Source: Nakamurella aerolata
GTDB taxonomy: Bacteria; Actinomycetota; Actinomycetes; Mycobacteriales; Nakamurellaceae
Direction of reading: 5' to 3'
NCBI RefSeq assembly: GCF_013002705.1
Contig: NZ_JABEND010000003.1
Coordinates: 248,001 to 312,000 of the forward strand
DNA: 64,000 nucleotides
The position numbers and the translations under genes are program-made. Under the pieces are notes generated by a model that saw only the letters and a list, made by a program, of their open reading frames with translations, was not told the origin of the DNA and searched no databases. Positions 43,185-51,954 of this stretch are shown in pieces (within the stretch, counting starts at the first letter, position 1; every line of letters begins with the position of its first letter).

Positions 43185-44480
43185 GTAATGCGCGGCCGGC
43201 GATTCCCCTGTCACCGCTTGGATTTCCGAGGCCAGCAGCGCCAGCAGGATGCCGTCCTTGTCGGTGGTCCACACGGTGCCGCGGCGGCGCAGGAACGACG
43301 CTCCGGCCGACTCCTCGCCGCCGAAGCCGATGGATCCGTCGATCAGGCCGGGGACGAACCACTTGAAACCCACCGGCACCTCAACCAGCCGGCGGCCGAG
43401 CTTGCCGACCACCCGGTCGATCATCGAGCTGGAAACCAGGGTCTTCCCGACGCCCATCGACGCCGCCCACTCCGGCCGGTGCGAGTACAGGTACTCGATG
43501 GCCACCGACAGATAGTGGTTGGGGTTCATCAGCTTTCCGTCCACCACGATGCCGTGCCGGTCGGCGTCCGCGTCGTTACCTGTGACGATCTGGTAGCCGG
43601 CCGACCTGGCGACGGTGCCGGCCATCACCGACGGCGAGCTGCAGTCCATCCGGATCTTGCCGTCCCAGTCCAGCGTCATGAACCGCCAGGTCGGGTCGAT
43701 CTGGTCGTTGAGGATGGTGAGGTCGAGTCCGTACTGCTCGGCGATCCGCTGCCAATAGGCGAGCGAAGCACCGCCGAGCGGGTCGGCGCCGATCCGCACG
43801 CCGGCGTCGCGGATGGCGTCCATGTCGAGCACGCTGTCCAGATCGCCGACGTAACCGGCCAGGAAGTCGTAGAAGCCGGTGGTGTCGGCGTCGCGGGCCT
43901 GCTGCGGCGAAACCCGTTGCACCCCTTCGAGATTGTGCTCGAGCAACTCGTTGGCCCTGGCAGCGATCCAGCTGGTGGCGTCGGTATCGGCCGGGCCGCC
44001 GTTGGGCGGGTTGTACTTGAAACCGCCGTCCCGCGGCGGATTGTGCGACGGCGTCACCACGATGCCGTCGGCCAGCTTGCTGGTGCGGTTGCGGTTGGCC
44101 TTCAAGATCGCGTGGCTGACCGCCGGGGTCGGGGTGTAGCCGTCGTGCACGTCGAGCATCACGGTGACGCCGTTGGCCGCCAGCACCTCGAGGGCCGACT
44201 CGGTGGCCGGCGCGGACAGCGCGTGGGTGTCCGCGCCGAGAAACAGCGGACCGTCGGTGCCCTGCTGTGCCCGGTACTCGCAGATGGCCTGGGTGATGGC
44301 GAGGATGTGGTTGGCATTGAAAGCGGCGTCGAAGGCCGACCCACGGTGCCCCGAGGTACCGAACACCACGCGTTGATCCGGCACCGAAGGGTCCGGCTCG
44401 ATCTCGGTGTAGGCGCTCAGCAGCGCGTCGACGTCGATCAGGTCGCTGGGCTGGGCGGGGGTACCGGCACGCGGATCCAT
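42849..44480 (-). CDS. pgm: Phosphoglucomutase (alpha-D-glucose phosphate-specific)
   Basis: A 543-residue cytoplasmic enzyme interconverting glucose 1- and 6-phosphate. Substrate loop GTSGHRG near 42, catalytic Ser in VTPSHNPPRDGG near 143, metal loop GNDADADRHG near 305, sugar-binding GGEESAG near 395 and phosphate-binding RPSGTED near 515: all intact. Length equals the bacterial Pgm norm (about 545). Its last 336 bp lie in the 613-bp repeat and are duplicated at 37801-38136. Confidence 0.96.
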   Translation of the reverse strand: MDPRAGTPAQPSDLIDVDALLSAYTEIEPDPSVPDQRVVFGTSGHRGSAFDAAFNANHILAITQAICEYRAQQGTDGPLFLGADTHALSAPATESALEVLAANGVTVMLDVHDGYTPTPAVSHAILKANRNRTSKLADGIVVTPSHNPPRDGGFKYNPPNGGPADTDATSWIAARANELLEHNLEGVQRVSPQQARDADTTGFYDFLAGYVGDLDSVLDMDAIRDAGVRIGADPLGGASLAYWQRIAEQYGLDLTILNDQIDPTWRFMTLDWDGKIRMDCSSPSVMAGTVARSAGYQIVTGNDADADRHGIVVDGKLMNPNHYLSVAIEYLYSHRPEWAASMGVGKTLVSSSMIDRVVGKLGRRLVEVPVGFKWFVPGLIDGSIGFGGEESAGASFLRRRGTVWTTDKDGILLALLASEIQAVTGESPAAHYQALTAEFGDPAYARVDAPATKEQKAKLAKLSPEDVTADTLAGEKIIDRLVRAPGNDAPIGGLKVTTESSWFAARPSGTEDVYKIYAESFRGPEHLAQVQDAARQVVSAALE

Positions 44481-44722
44481 GCGCCCATTAGACCGCGCCG
44501 CTGCCGCGGTGGCGAGACCCGCCCGGATTCGACGCCCAGCCGGCGCCGATCCGGCCAGGTTTCGGCGCCGATCCGGCCCAGTGGCACGGGATTTCAGGTT
44601 TGCCCCCGGGCCGCATACCGGCCTGGCTCGTGCGCATCAGCGCGCAGCTGGGCCAGCAATTCAACTCAAAGAGCGGCGACCTCGGCCCGCGATCCGGTTC
44701 TGTTGCGTTCACACTGGTCAGC

Positions 44723-45616
44723 ATGCTCACGTCCAACGGCTATCGGCTCGACATGAGTCCCCATCGGTGGGGCGAGCTGACCGACTCGACTGCGGCGGCC
44801 GGCCGCCGCGACCACGGCGAGCTGTGGCAGCGGCTGCGTGCCGACGGTTACCTGCTGCTCCGCGACTTTTTGGACCGGCAGACGGTACTCGCCTTTCGGC
44901 GGTACTTCTTCGGCGCGCTGGCGCCCACCGGGCTGCTGGCAGCCGGTTCCGACCCGGCCGACGGCATCGCCCGCACCGACGCGGGCACCGATGGCGGCAC
45001 CGACGCCGGCACCGACAGGGCGCTGCTGCGCTCGACCCTGTTCGGCAGCGTGGTGCCGGGCGCCGAGTACCAGCGGCTGTGCACCGACCCGCGGATCACC
45101 GGCTTCTTCGGCTGGTTGCTGGGCACCCCCGACGCCCACGCCGCCGTGCACCTGCACCGGCGCCGGATCCTGCGGCACACCCGGCCGGGCGAGCGCGGCG
45201 TCGGCGTCGCCACCCAGGCCCACTACGACCTGCTGTATCTGCGGGAGGGCACCGACCGGGTGCTGTCCATGTGGATTCCGTTGGGCGACTGCCCGGCGGA
45301 GCGCGGTGGCCTGGTGTACCTGGAGCGCTCGCACCTGTGGGTGCTGCGGGACGAGGCGGCCGGGCAGCTACGGCCGGCGGCGTCCATCACCGCCGATCTG
45401 CCGAGCCTGGCCGATGCGCACGACGCGCGCTGGCTCGGCGCCGAGTTCAGGGCCGGTGACGTGATGATCCACTCCGCCCACATCGTCCACGCCGCAACGG
45501 ACAACGTCGACCCCGGCGGGGTGATGCGACTGTCCACCGACATCCGGTATCAGCGCAGCAGCGAGCCGATCGACTGGCGCTGGCAGCAGCACTGGCACGA
45601 TCGCGACGGGCTGTGA
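44723..45616 (+). CDS. Phytanoyl-CoA dioxygenase (PhyH)-like oxygenase
   Basis: A 297-residue putative Fe(II)/2-oxoglutarate dioxygenase. The metal site is QAHYD (His-x-Asp, near 170) and the distal His in HIVHAATDN, followed by RLSTDIRYQ with the 2-oxoglutarate-binding Arg. An Asp/Gly/Thr repeat insert lies at about 85-100. The substrate is unknown. ATG 44723 is preferred over an earlier start that would lie in a direct-repeat stretch (two GGCGCCGATCCGGCC copies at 44544-44584). It stands alone. Confidence 0.8.
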   Translation: MLTSNGYRLDMSPHRWGELTDSTAAAGRRDHGELWQRLRADGYLLLRDFLDRQTVLAFRRYFFGALAPTGLLAAGSDPADGIARTDAGTDGGTDAGTDRALLRSTLFGSVVPGAEYQRLCTDPRITGFFGWLLGTPDAHAAVHLHRRRILRHTRPGERGVGVATQAHYDLLYLREGTDRVLSMWIPLGDCPAERGGLVYLERSHLWVLRDEAAGQLRPAASITADLPSLADAHDARWLGAEFRAGDVMIHSAHIVHAATDNVDPGGVMRLSTDIRYQRSSEPIDWRWQQHWHDRDGL

Positions 45617-45662
45617 GGGCGGGGTCCGCGCCTCACCTCGCGTGCCGTCATCCAGTCTCCGG

Positions 45663-46223
45663 TCAAGCAGAATCCGTGTTCCACAACGGATTCCGGCCCA
45701 GCCGAGACAGCGCGAGCTGCCAGCCGTCGGCACTCGCCGGCGCCGGGCCGACGGGACCGAACGGCCCGGTGCCGGGTTCGGGGTTCTGGTCGAAGGTGGC
45801 GATGAACCGCTCGACGTGCGCCACCTCGACATCGCCCACCCCGAACGGTTGCCCGGTGGCCACGGCCAGATCCCAACCGTGCACGGTCAGTTCCTCCACC
45901 GCGACCAGCGCATTGTCGGCCGCGGCCATCTCGATGCCGCCGGCGCTGGTCCGGCCCTGCCAGGCCGCCTCGTCGGCCCAGGCCGCGGCCAGCTGATCCA
46001 GCTGCCGCGGGATCGCCGCACGCCAGTCGTCCACCAGGTGGTGCGGCGGATTCGGCGGTTGCTTGGCCGCATTGGTGGTGAACACCGACGCGAACTGATG
46101 CACATGCGCGAGCAGGTCGGCGACGGTCCATTCGGTGCACGGCGTCGGGTTCGCGAGCTGGTCGTCGCGGGTTCCGGCCACCAGCTCGCTCAGCTGCCGG
46201 GTGGCGGGGGTCAGATCAAACAT
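45663..46223 (-). CDS. TIGR03086-family DinB-like (mycothiol-dependent) protein
   Basis: A 186-residue four-helix-bundle protein. The metal-binding His are in DLLAHVHQF near 43 and ELTVHGWDLA near 120, as in the maleylpyruvate isomerase/DinB superfamily that often uses mycothiol. The exact reaction is unknown. ATG 46223 has GGAG 6 bases before it; earlier in-frame codons belong to the gap after lon. Confidence 0.85.
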   Translation of the reverse strand: MFDLTPATRQLSELVAGTRDDQLANPTPCTEWTVADLLAHVHQFASVFTTNAAKQPPNPPHHLVDDWRAAIPRQLDQLAAAWADEAAWQGRTSAGGIEMAAADNALVAVEELTVHGWDLAVATGQPFGVGDVEVAHVERFIATFDQNPEPGTGPFGPVGPAPASADGWQLALSRLGRNPLWNTDSA

Positions 46224-46346
46224 GGCTGTCTCCTGCAGTCGACGGTGGCGATCAGAGCTAGGACCGCACCGGGCAGCCAGAATCATCGGTCGGTGAGGGC
46301 CGCGAGCTCTGCTGCGCCCCAACGGGCGCTGGTGCGGGCAGCACAA

Positions 46347-46378
46347 TGCCCGCCCCGGAAGCTGTTCCGGGACGGGCA
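46347..46378 (-). terminator. Hairpin after lon
   Basis: Fourteen-base arms TGCCCGCCCCGGAA / TTCCGGGACGGGCA with one mismatch and a GCTG loop, 57 bp after the lon stop. Fits an intrinsic terminator. Confidence 0.7.
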
Positions 46379-46434
46379 CTGTGGTCTGGTGCGCCAGGCA
46401 GTCTGTTGCGCCGGTGTTTCGGTCCGGCGACTGC

Positions 46435-48894
46435 TCAGGCGGCGCTCACTCGAGCGTCCGTTGCGCCTGGCTCCGCTTGTCCGGCAGCGGGTTCCAGCGC
46501 CAGGGCGAGCACCTCGCGGACGTCGGACACCGGGTGGATGCTCAGCTGCTCGCGCACCTGCTCGGGGACGTCGTCCAGGTCCGGCTCGTTCCGGGCCGGG
46601 ATCAGCACCGTGGTGATGCCGGCGCGGTGGGCGGCCAGCAGCTTCTGTTTGACGCCGCCGATCGGCAGTACCCGCCCGGTCAGCGACACCTCACCGGTCA
46701 TCGCCACGTCCGAGCGCACCGGGCGCCCGGACAGCAGCGAGGCCAGCGCGGTCGTCATGGTGACGCCGGCGCTGGGGCCGTCCTTGGGTACGGCACCGGC
46801 CGGCACGTGCACGTGCACGCCGCGGTCGGCGAACTGCTCGAGCGGCAGCGCGGTGTCGCCGAGCACATCGGCGTGAGAACGCAGGTAGCTCAACGCAATT
46901 CGCGCCGACTCCTTCATCACGTCGCCCAGCTGGCCGGTCAACGTCACCCCGGACGAACCCGACCCGGGCGCGTCCAGCGAGGCCTCGACGAACAGCACGT
47001 CGCCACCAGCGCCGGTGACGGCGAGCCCGGTCGCCACCCCGGGAACCGCGGTGCGTTCCGCCGACTCAGGGGTGTGCTTCGGCCGGCCGAGGTACCTCAC
47101 CAGGTCGGCGGTGTCCACCGTCACCGGTAGCTTCTCCGCATCCAACGCGGCCTCGGCCGCCACCTTGCGCAGCACCCGCGCCAACGAGCGTTCCAGTTGC
47201 CGCACACCGGCTTCCCTGGTGTATTCGCCGGCAATGGAGTGCAACGCGGCGTCGGTCAGCTCGGCCTCGGCGTCGTCCAGCGCCGCCAGCGAACGCTGCT
47301 TGGGCAGCAGGTGATCGCGGGCGATGGTGACCTTCTCATCCTCGGTGTAGCCGTCCAGCGACAGCAGTTCCATCCGGTCCAGCAGCGGGCCGGGGATCGA
47401 GTCGAGCACGTTCGCCGTTGCCAGGAACACCACGTCGGACAGGTCGAGGTCGACCTCGAGGTAGTGGTCGCGGAAGGTGTGGTTCTGGGCCGGGTCGAGC
47501 ACCTCGAGCAGCGCCGCGGTCGGGTCACCGCGGTAGTCGCTGCCGACCTTGTCGATCTCGTCGAGCAACACCACAGGGTTCATCGAACCGGCCTCGCGGA
47601 TGGCCCTGACGATGCGGCCGGGCAGCGCGCCGACGTAGGTGCGCCGGTGCCCACGGATCTCCGCCTCGTCGCGGACGCCACCGAGCGCAACCCGAACGAA
47701 CTTGCGCCCCATGGCTTTTGCCACCGACTCGCCGAGCGAGGTCTTGCCGACGCCGGGCGGGCCGACCAGCGCCAGCACCGCACCGGAACGACGGCCGCCG
47801 ACAACGCCGAGACCGCGGTCGGAGCGCCGCCGCCGGACCGCAAGGTACTCGGTGATCCGGTCCTTGACCTCGTCGAGTCCGGAGTGGTCGGCGTCCAGCA
47901 CCGCGCGGGCGGCCTGCACGTCGTAGGAATCGTCGGTGGTGACGTTCCACGGCATGTCCAGAATGGTGTCGAGCCAGGTCCGGATCCAGCCGACCTCTGG
48001 CGACTGCTCGGCGGTGCGCTCGAGCTTGTCCACCTCGGCCATGGCGGCCTCGCGGACCTTCTCGGGCAGCTCGGCGGCCTCCACCTTGGCGCGGTAGTCC
48101 TGCTCCTCGGTGGCCGGCTTGCCGTCGAGCTCGGCGAGCTCCTTCTTGATGGCCGAGAGCTGTTGCCGCAGCAGGAATTCCCGCTGCTGCCGCTCCATGC
48201 CGTCCGTGACGTCCTGCTGGATGGACTCGGCGACGTCCAGCTCGGCGAGCTGCTCGCGGGTCCACTCGATCAGCTTGGTGAGCCGCTCCGGCACGTCGGG
48301 GGTCTGCAGCAGCCAGAGCTTCTGCTCGTCGGTCAGGTACGAGGCGTAGCCGGCCAGGTCGGCGACCGCGCCGGGCTCACGCACCTGCTTGACGGAGTCG
48401 ATCACCTGCCAGGCACCGCGGCGTTGCAGCAGCGTGATGACCAGCGCGCGGTAGTCGCGCACCTGGCCGGCGAGCTGAGCGGCCGCGGCGTCATCGGACG
48501 GGTCGACGCCGGTTTCCGGCATCGTTTCGACCTCGACCCACAGCGCCGAGCCCGGGCCGGTGGTGGCTGAGCCGATGCGGCCACGGGTGGTGGCGCGCAG
48601 CACCGCAGCGCGTTCGCCGCCGGGCAGCCGGCCGATCTGTTCGATGGTGGCCACCACGCCGACGCCGGCGTACTTGCCGTCCAGCCGCGGGACCAGCACA
48701 ACGCTGGCCGGTCGGTCGGCGGAACTGTCGATGCCGTCGCCGTCCTGGCCGAAGTGGGCCTGGGCGGATTCGATGGCGCGACGGGCGTCGCCTTCGGTAT
48801 CGCCACCGGAAGCGGAGATGGGAACCGGAACGACCATGCCGGGCAGCACCACGGCATCGTCGACCGGCAACAACGGAAGAGCAATGGAAGTCAT
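46435..48894 (-). CDS. lon: ATP-dependent protease Lon
   Basis: An 819-residue cytoplasmic AAA+ serine protease degrading damaged and regulatory proteins. N-terminal LON substrate domain (about 5-205, [19 protein letters not shown]), coiled-coil (about 210-270), AAA+ module with Walker [10 protein letters not shown] near 375 and Walker [10 protein letters not shown], and a C-terminal S16 domain with the catalytic Ser in PKDGPSAG near 705 and Lys in [13 protein letters not shown]. An HspR-type HAIR element lies 26 bp upstream. The ATG at 48894 is chosen over a GTG two codons earlier. Confidence 0.97.
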   Translation of the reverse strand: MTSIALPLLPVDDAVVLPGMVVPVPISASGGDTEGDARRAIESAQAHFGQDGDGIDSSADRPASVVLVPRLDGKYAGVGVVATIEQIGRLPGGERAAVLRATTRGRIGSATTGPGSALWVEVETMPETGVDPSDDAAAAQLAGQVRDYRALVITLLQRRGAWQVIDSVKQVREPGAVADLAGYASYLTDEQKLWLLQTPDVPERLTKLIEWTREQLAELDVAESIQQDVTDGMERQQREFLLRQQLSAIKKELAELDGKPATEEQDYRAKVEAAELPEKVREAAMAEVDKLERTAEQSPEVGWIRTWLDTILDMPWNVTTDDSYDVQAARAVLDADHSGLDEVKDRITEYLAVRRRRSDRGLGVVGGRRSGAVLALVGPPGVGKTSLGESVAKAMGRKFVRVALGGVRDEAEIRGHRRTYVGALPGRIVRAIREAGSMNPVVLLDEIDKVGSDYRGDPTAALLEVLDPAQNHTFRDHYLEVDLDLSDVVFLATANVLDSIPGPLLDRMELLSLDGYTEDEKVTIARDHLLPKQRSLAALDDAEAELTDAALHSIAGEYTREAGVRQLERSLARVLRKVAAEAALDAEKLPVTVDTADLVRYLGRPKHTPESAERTAVPGVATGLAVTGAGGDVLFVEASLDAPGSGSSGVTLTGQLGDVMKESARIALSYLRSHADVLGDTALPLEQFADRGVHVHVPAGAVPKDGPSAGVTMTTALASLLSGRPVRSDVAMTGEVSLTGRVLPIGGVKQKLLAAHRAGITTVLIPARNEPDLDDVPEQVREQLSIHPVSDVREVLALALEPAAGQAEPGATDARVSAA

Positions 48895-48919
48895 ATGCAC
48901 GCCTGATCTAGTCGGAAAA

Positions 48920-48940
48920 GTTGAGTGCAGCTAGCTCAAC
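48920..48940 (-). promoter_or_regulatory. HAIR-like HspR operator upstream of lon
   Basis: Inverted repeat GTTGAG-N9-CTCAAC, that is TTGAG and CTCAA arms at exactly the spacing of the HspR operator consensus (CTTGAGT-N7-ACTCAAG), with one core difference on the right arm and changed outermost bases. HspR represses lon, clpB and dnaK in several actinobacteria. Confidence 0.75.
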
Positions 48941-49040
48941 CATGCCGCCGCGCGATGTGTTCCCGCCAGCGCTGAGCTGCACGTTCGCTGACAGCGATGG
49001 GCAATCGAGCGGGAGAACCATGTGATCGCCATGTACCCAG

Positions 49041-49067
49041 GTGCAACACTTTGTTCCGGTGTTACAC
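49041..49067 (+). promoter_or_regulatory. Inverted-repeat operator of the vapBC-like pair
   Basis: GTGCAACAC (49041-49049) and GTGTTACAC (49059-49067) form a 9-bp inverted repeat with one mismatch, 7 bp before the antitoxin ATG. Toxin-antitoxin pairs are usually self-repressed at such sites. Confidence 0.6.
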
Positions 49068-49074
49068 TTCTCCC

Positions 49075-49344
49075 ATGCCGACCACCAAACACCGCTATCC
49101 GGTGACGGAGACCCCCGAGGTGGCGGCTGCGTTGGCCGCTGCGGCCCGCCGCTGGCCGGACGACCGTGACCGCCCGTCCCGGCTGCTGCGCCGGCTGATC
49201 GTGGAAGGGCACCGCAGCATTGATCCCGCAATCCACGCGGACCGGTCGGCACGGCTGGCAGCGCTCGAACGCGTCAGCCGCTCGTTCACCGGAATGTACG
49301 AGCCCGACTACCTGGCGCGGCTGCGTGGGGATTGGCCGGAGTGA
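49075..49344 (+). CDS. VapB-like antitoxin
   Basis: An 89-residue basic protein (PTTKHRYPVTETPEVAAALAAAARRWPDD...RLLRRLIVEGH), with an N-terminal strand and helices that suit a ribbon-helix-helix-like DNA-binding domain and a C-terminal arm (FTGMYEPDYLARLRGDW) for toxin binding. The TGA stop overlaps the toxin GTG. Function is inferred from the PIN-domain partner. Confidence 0.7.
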   Translation: MPTTKHRYPVTETPEVAAALAAAARRWPDDRDRPSRLLRRLIVEGHRSIDPAIHADRSARLAALERVSRSFTGMYEPDYLARLRGDWPE

Positions 49345-49736
49345 TCGCGCTCGATGCCGGGGTGCTCATCGCCCTGCTGGACGGTGACGATGCCCACCAC
49401 GAAGCGGCGGTCGCGCTGTTCACCACTCAGATCGACGAGGCCATGACGATCAGCCCCATCAACCTGGCCGAGGTGTTGGTGCGTGCGGCCGCCGCCGGGC
49501 GGGACGACGAGCTGCTGGCCGCGATCGAATCCCTCGGCATCAGTGTCACGCCGTTGCCGGTCGACGCTGCCGCTCGGCTGGCACGGCTGCGGGCCCGCAG
49601 CACCACCACGATGCCGCACTGCTGCGCATTGCTGGCGGCCCAACAGAATTCGGGCCGGCTGGCCACCTTTGACCAGCGCCTCGCGGCCGCGGCCGAGCGA
49701 CTCGGCCTGACCGTGGTCGAAGCCACCCCACCCTGA
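49341..49736 (+). CDS. VapC-like PIN-domain toxin
   Basis: A 131-residue putative RNase. Acidic PIN residues visible: Asp in IALDAGVLI, Glu in NLAEVLV, Asp in ATFDQRL. The third canonical acid, normally in (L/P)PDA.hlA, appears as His in TTMPHCCALLAA, so one metal ligand seems missing. GTG at 49341 overlaps the antitoxin stop; a TTG at 49332 is an alternative. Toxicity would come from cleavage of RNA if the site still binds Mg. Confidence 0.8.
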   Translation: MIALDAGVLIALLDGDDAHHEAAVALFTTQIDEAMTISPINLAEVLVRAAAAGRDDELLAAIESLGISVTPLPVDAAARLARLRARSTTTMPHCCALLAAQQNSGRLATFDQRLAAAAERLGLTVVEATPP

Positions 49737-49747
49737 CCGCAGCGGGC

Positions 49748-50884
49748 TCAGCCGCACAGGTTCCAGGGCTGCTCGGAGTAGAGCATCGCGCCAGTGGCCT
49801 GCATGGCCGCGTCGGCGCTGGACCAGCGGGCACCGAAGGTGAGCACGGGCCCGGCCTGTCGCACCGTCCACGCATTCGGCTCCGGCGCGGGATCGGCCTG
49901 AGCGTTGACCCGCACACCGCGCTCAGCGAGAAGTTGCCGGCGGGGCGCGGCCTGCGCGGCGGCGGTCGCGTCGTCGGCGAACAGCGCGCTGACCCGCAGC
50001 TGCCGGTCCGCATCCAGCGAGCTGACCAGCCCGACCGGTTCCGCCAGATCGAGACCGGCGGTAGCGGCTGACGCCTGGGCCGGCGCGGAGGACCGAGCCG
50101 TCGGATCAGGATTACCCAACGCTCGCTCACTCGGGCGGACGCAGGCCTCCGCGCCGAAGACGCCCGTGACCTGCGGTGCGTCGGCCATTCCGGCGGTGGC
50201 GGCGGCGACCGCCGGCGGCACCGCGACGGGCTGCAGCGACGTGGCGTCGGGTTCTTCGGCGATCAGCACCCGCCGCGCGCGGTCGAGGTAGGCGTAGCCG
50301 GTGATGAATGCCGACGGCAGCGGCCGAACATTTGTGGCGTTCAGCGTTTGATAGATGGTGATGCCACCGGCCTCCCGCTTCGGGGTGCCGGCGGCGGTGA
50401 ACGCCTTGTCCAACTTGTCGAGGTCGAACGCGTCCGTGAATTTGTACACCTGCCGCCACGGCGACTCGCCGCTGGTGTACAGCATCCAGGCCAGATCCTT
50501 GGCCTCCCAGATGCCGCGTCCGGCGAAGTTCGGACCTTTGAGCAACGCCGGACCGACCTCCGGATCGGCGACAAACGCGGTCACATCTGAATAGTTGAAC
50601 GTCTGTACCCCCTGACCCAGATAGCCGAACGCCTCTCGCTTGCGCGCGGCAGCGGAGCCGGACGACTGTGCGCCGTCGGGTGCGGAACTGCCGGACAAGC
50701 TCGGGCCGGCCAGCACACCGCCCGATGGAACCCCACTGCTGGTCACGCTCACACTGGTGGTCACGCTCACACTGCCGGTCCGAGGCGCGGGGCCGGTGTT
50801 CACCGGCTCCGCACCATTGCTGCAGCCGGCCAGCACGATGCAGCCCGTCAGCAGCGCCCCCATCGCCAACCCCCGTTTGGACAT
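49748..50884 (-). CDS. Putative lipoprotein
   Basis: A 378-residue predicted surface lipoprotein: signal (MSKRGLAMGALLTGCIVLAGC) with lipobox LAGC, a Ser/Thr/Gly linker with TSVSVT repeats (about 28-75), then a two-lobed domain (RREAFGYLGQGVQTFNYSDV, LDKLDKAFTAAGTPKREAGG; two late Cys) with no recognised family. ATG 50884 is the start that gives a proper signal; upstream frame is shadow. Confidence 0.75.
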   Translation of the reverse strand: MSKRGLAMGALLTGCIVLAGCSNGAEPVNTGPAPRTGSVSVTTSVSVTSSGVPSGGVLAGPSLSGSSAPDGAQSSGSAAARKREAFGYLGQGVQTFNYSDVTAFVADPEVGPALLKGPNFAGRGIWEAKDLAWMLYTSGESPWRQVYKFTDAFDLDKLDKAFTAAGTPKREAGGITIYQTLNATNVRPLPSAFITGYAYLDRARRVLIAEEPDATSLQPVAVPPAVAAATAGMADAPQVTGVFGAEACVRPSERALGNPDPTARSSAPAQASAATAGLDLAEPVGLVSSLDADRQLRVSALFADDATAAAQAAPRRQLLAERGVRVNAQADPAPEPNAWTVRQAGPVLTFGARWSSADAAMQATGAMLYSEQPWNLCG

Positions 50885-51059
50885 GCTGCGAACGCTAACC
50901 AACAACCGCCACCCGCGATGGCGGTTTCGGCAGGGAGACCGGATCGTGATCCCACAGCGTGGCGAGTTCCCGCCGCCATGACTACCCGTGCGGTGACATC
51001 GGCAGGAGCGACAGCACGTGCGGGGGTTGCCCGCGCCTGGCGGTGCGGACCACAACGGC

Positions 51060-51935
51060 TCAGGGCATCTCCAGCAGCGCCCGCAGCTCGTCGGTGCGTG
51101 GACCGAGGCGGCGCTCGATGCCGTCGATGGCCTCGATCGGTGCCAGCAACCGGCCGGACGAGGCGACGTAGGCGCCCTCGGCGGAGCGCAGCTCGTCCGG
51201 ATGGATCGGCCGGTAATCGGCGTCCCAGCCGGCCGCCCGGCAGGCCCGGAACAACCGCCGCACGGTGATCGAATCGAGGATGCCGCTCATCGAAGGGCTG
51301 GCGATCCATGGTCGCCCGTCGGTCTGGCCGGTGATCAGCGCCGAGCAGGTGGGCCCTTCCAGCAGCAGCCCGTCGCTGCCGACGAACAACACCTCGTCGT
51401 CGCCGCGACGGTGCGCCTCCCGCTGCGCGGCCATGTTGATCCCGTACGACAACGTCTTGCCGCCCGGCATCAGCCACGGCAGCGCCGCCACCTCGACGCC
51501 GATGAAACCGCGCTGCAGCAACCGCACCCGCAGCCCCTTGCGCTTGGCGATCATCTCGGCGCCGAGCGGCGCCGCGAGCAGGTAGCTGGTGGGCGGGCCG
51601 GCCTCGCTGACGCCGCGGGTGACGACGAACCGCAGCATCCATTCGGCGTCGGCGGCCGGGCCGGCGGCGATGGCGGCCAGTACGGCGTCCACCGCGGCCT
51701 GCCAGAGCGGCGGCTCGGGCGCGGCGATGTCGGCAATCTCGCCGGAGACCACCAGTCGGTGCAGGTGCTCGGACAGATCCCGGGGCCGGCCCTGCACCAC
51801 CAGCGTCGCGTCGAACACGCCATCGCCGCGCAGTACCCCGAGATCGTCCGGGCGCAGCAGCGGAGCGTCGGCGGGATGCAGCGCACCGTCAAGGGTGGCG
51901 ACCAGGGCTGGGGCGACGGGGCCGGAAGCGTTCAC
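51060..51935 (-). CDS. Aminotransferase class IV, aminodeoxychorismate lyase-like
   Basis: A 291-residue fold-type IV PLP enzyme. DLGVLRGDGVFD near 45, the Schiff-base Lys in PGGKTLSYGINMAAQREA near 165, DEVLFVGSDGLLLEGPTC near 190 and the phosphate-binding GILDSITVRRL. It probably converts aminodeoxychorismate to p-aminobenzoate (folate synthesis), but branched-chain or D-amino-acid aminotransferase activity cannot be excluded. In M. tuberculosis a relative (Rv0812) sits next to the nitrobindin gene. GTG start 20 bp after the ERCC4 gene. Confidence 0.85.
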   Translation of the reverse strand: MNASGPVAPALVATLDGALHPADAPLLRPDDLGVLRGDGVFDATLVVQGRPRDLSEHLHRLVVSGEIADIAAPEPPLWQAAVDAVLAAIAAGPAADAEWMLRFVVTRGVSEAGPPTSYLLAAPLGAEMIAKRKGLRVRLLQRGFIGVEVAALPWLMPGGKTLSYGINMAAQREAHRRGDDEVLFVGSDGLLLEGPTCSALITGQTDGRPWIASPSMSGILDSITVRRLFRACRAAGWDADYRPIHPDELRSAEGAYVASSGRLLAPIEAIDGIERRLGPRTDELRALLEMP

Positions 51936-51954
51936 ACCAGCAGACGGTAGCCGC

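Noticed and set aside
44690-44722. Possible PHO box before the dioxygenase gene (GTTCTGTTGC GTTCACACTG)
   Set aside because: The two GTTC cores are 10, not 11, bases apart and only one has the CAC core.
42903-44756. 617-codon plus-strand frame opposite pgm
   Set aside because: Mirror of the pgm third-codon GC bias; Arg/Gly/Val-rich with no motif, while the minus strand has a complete enzyme.
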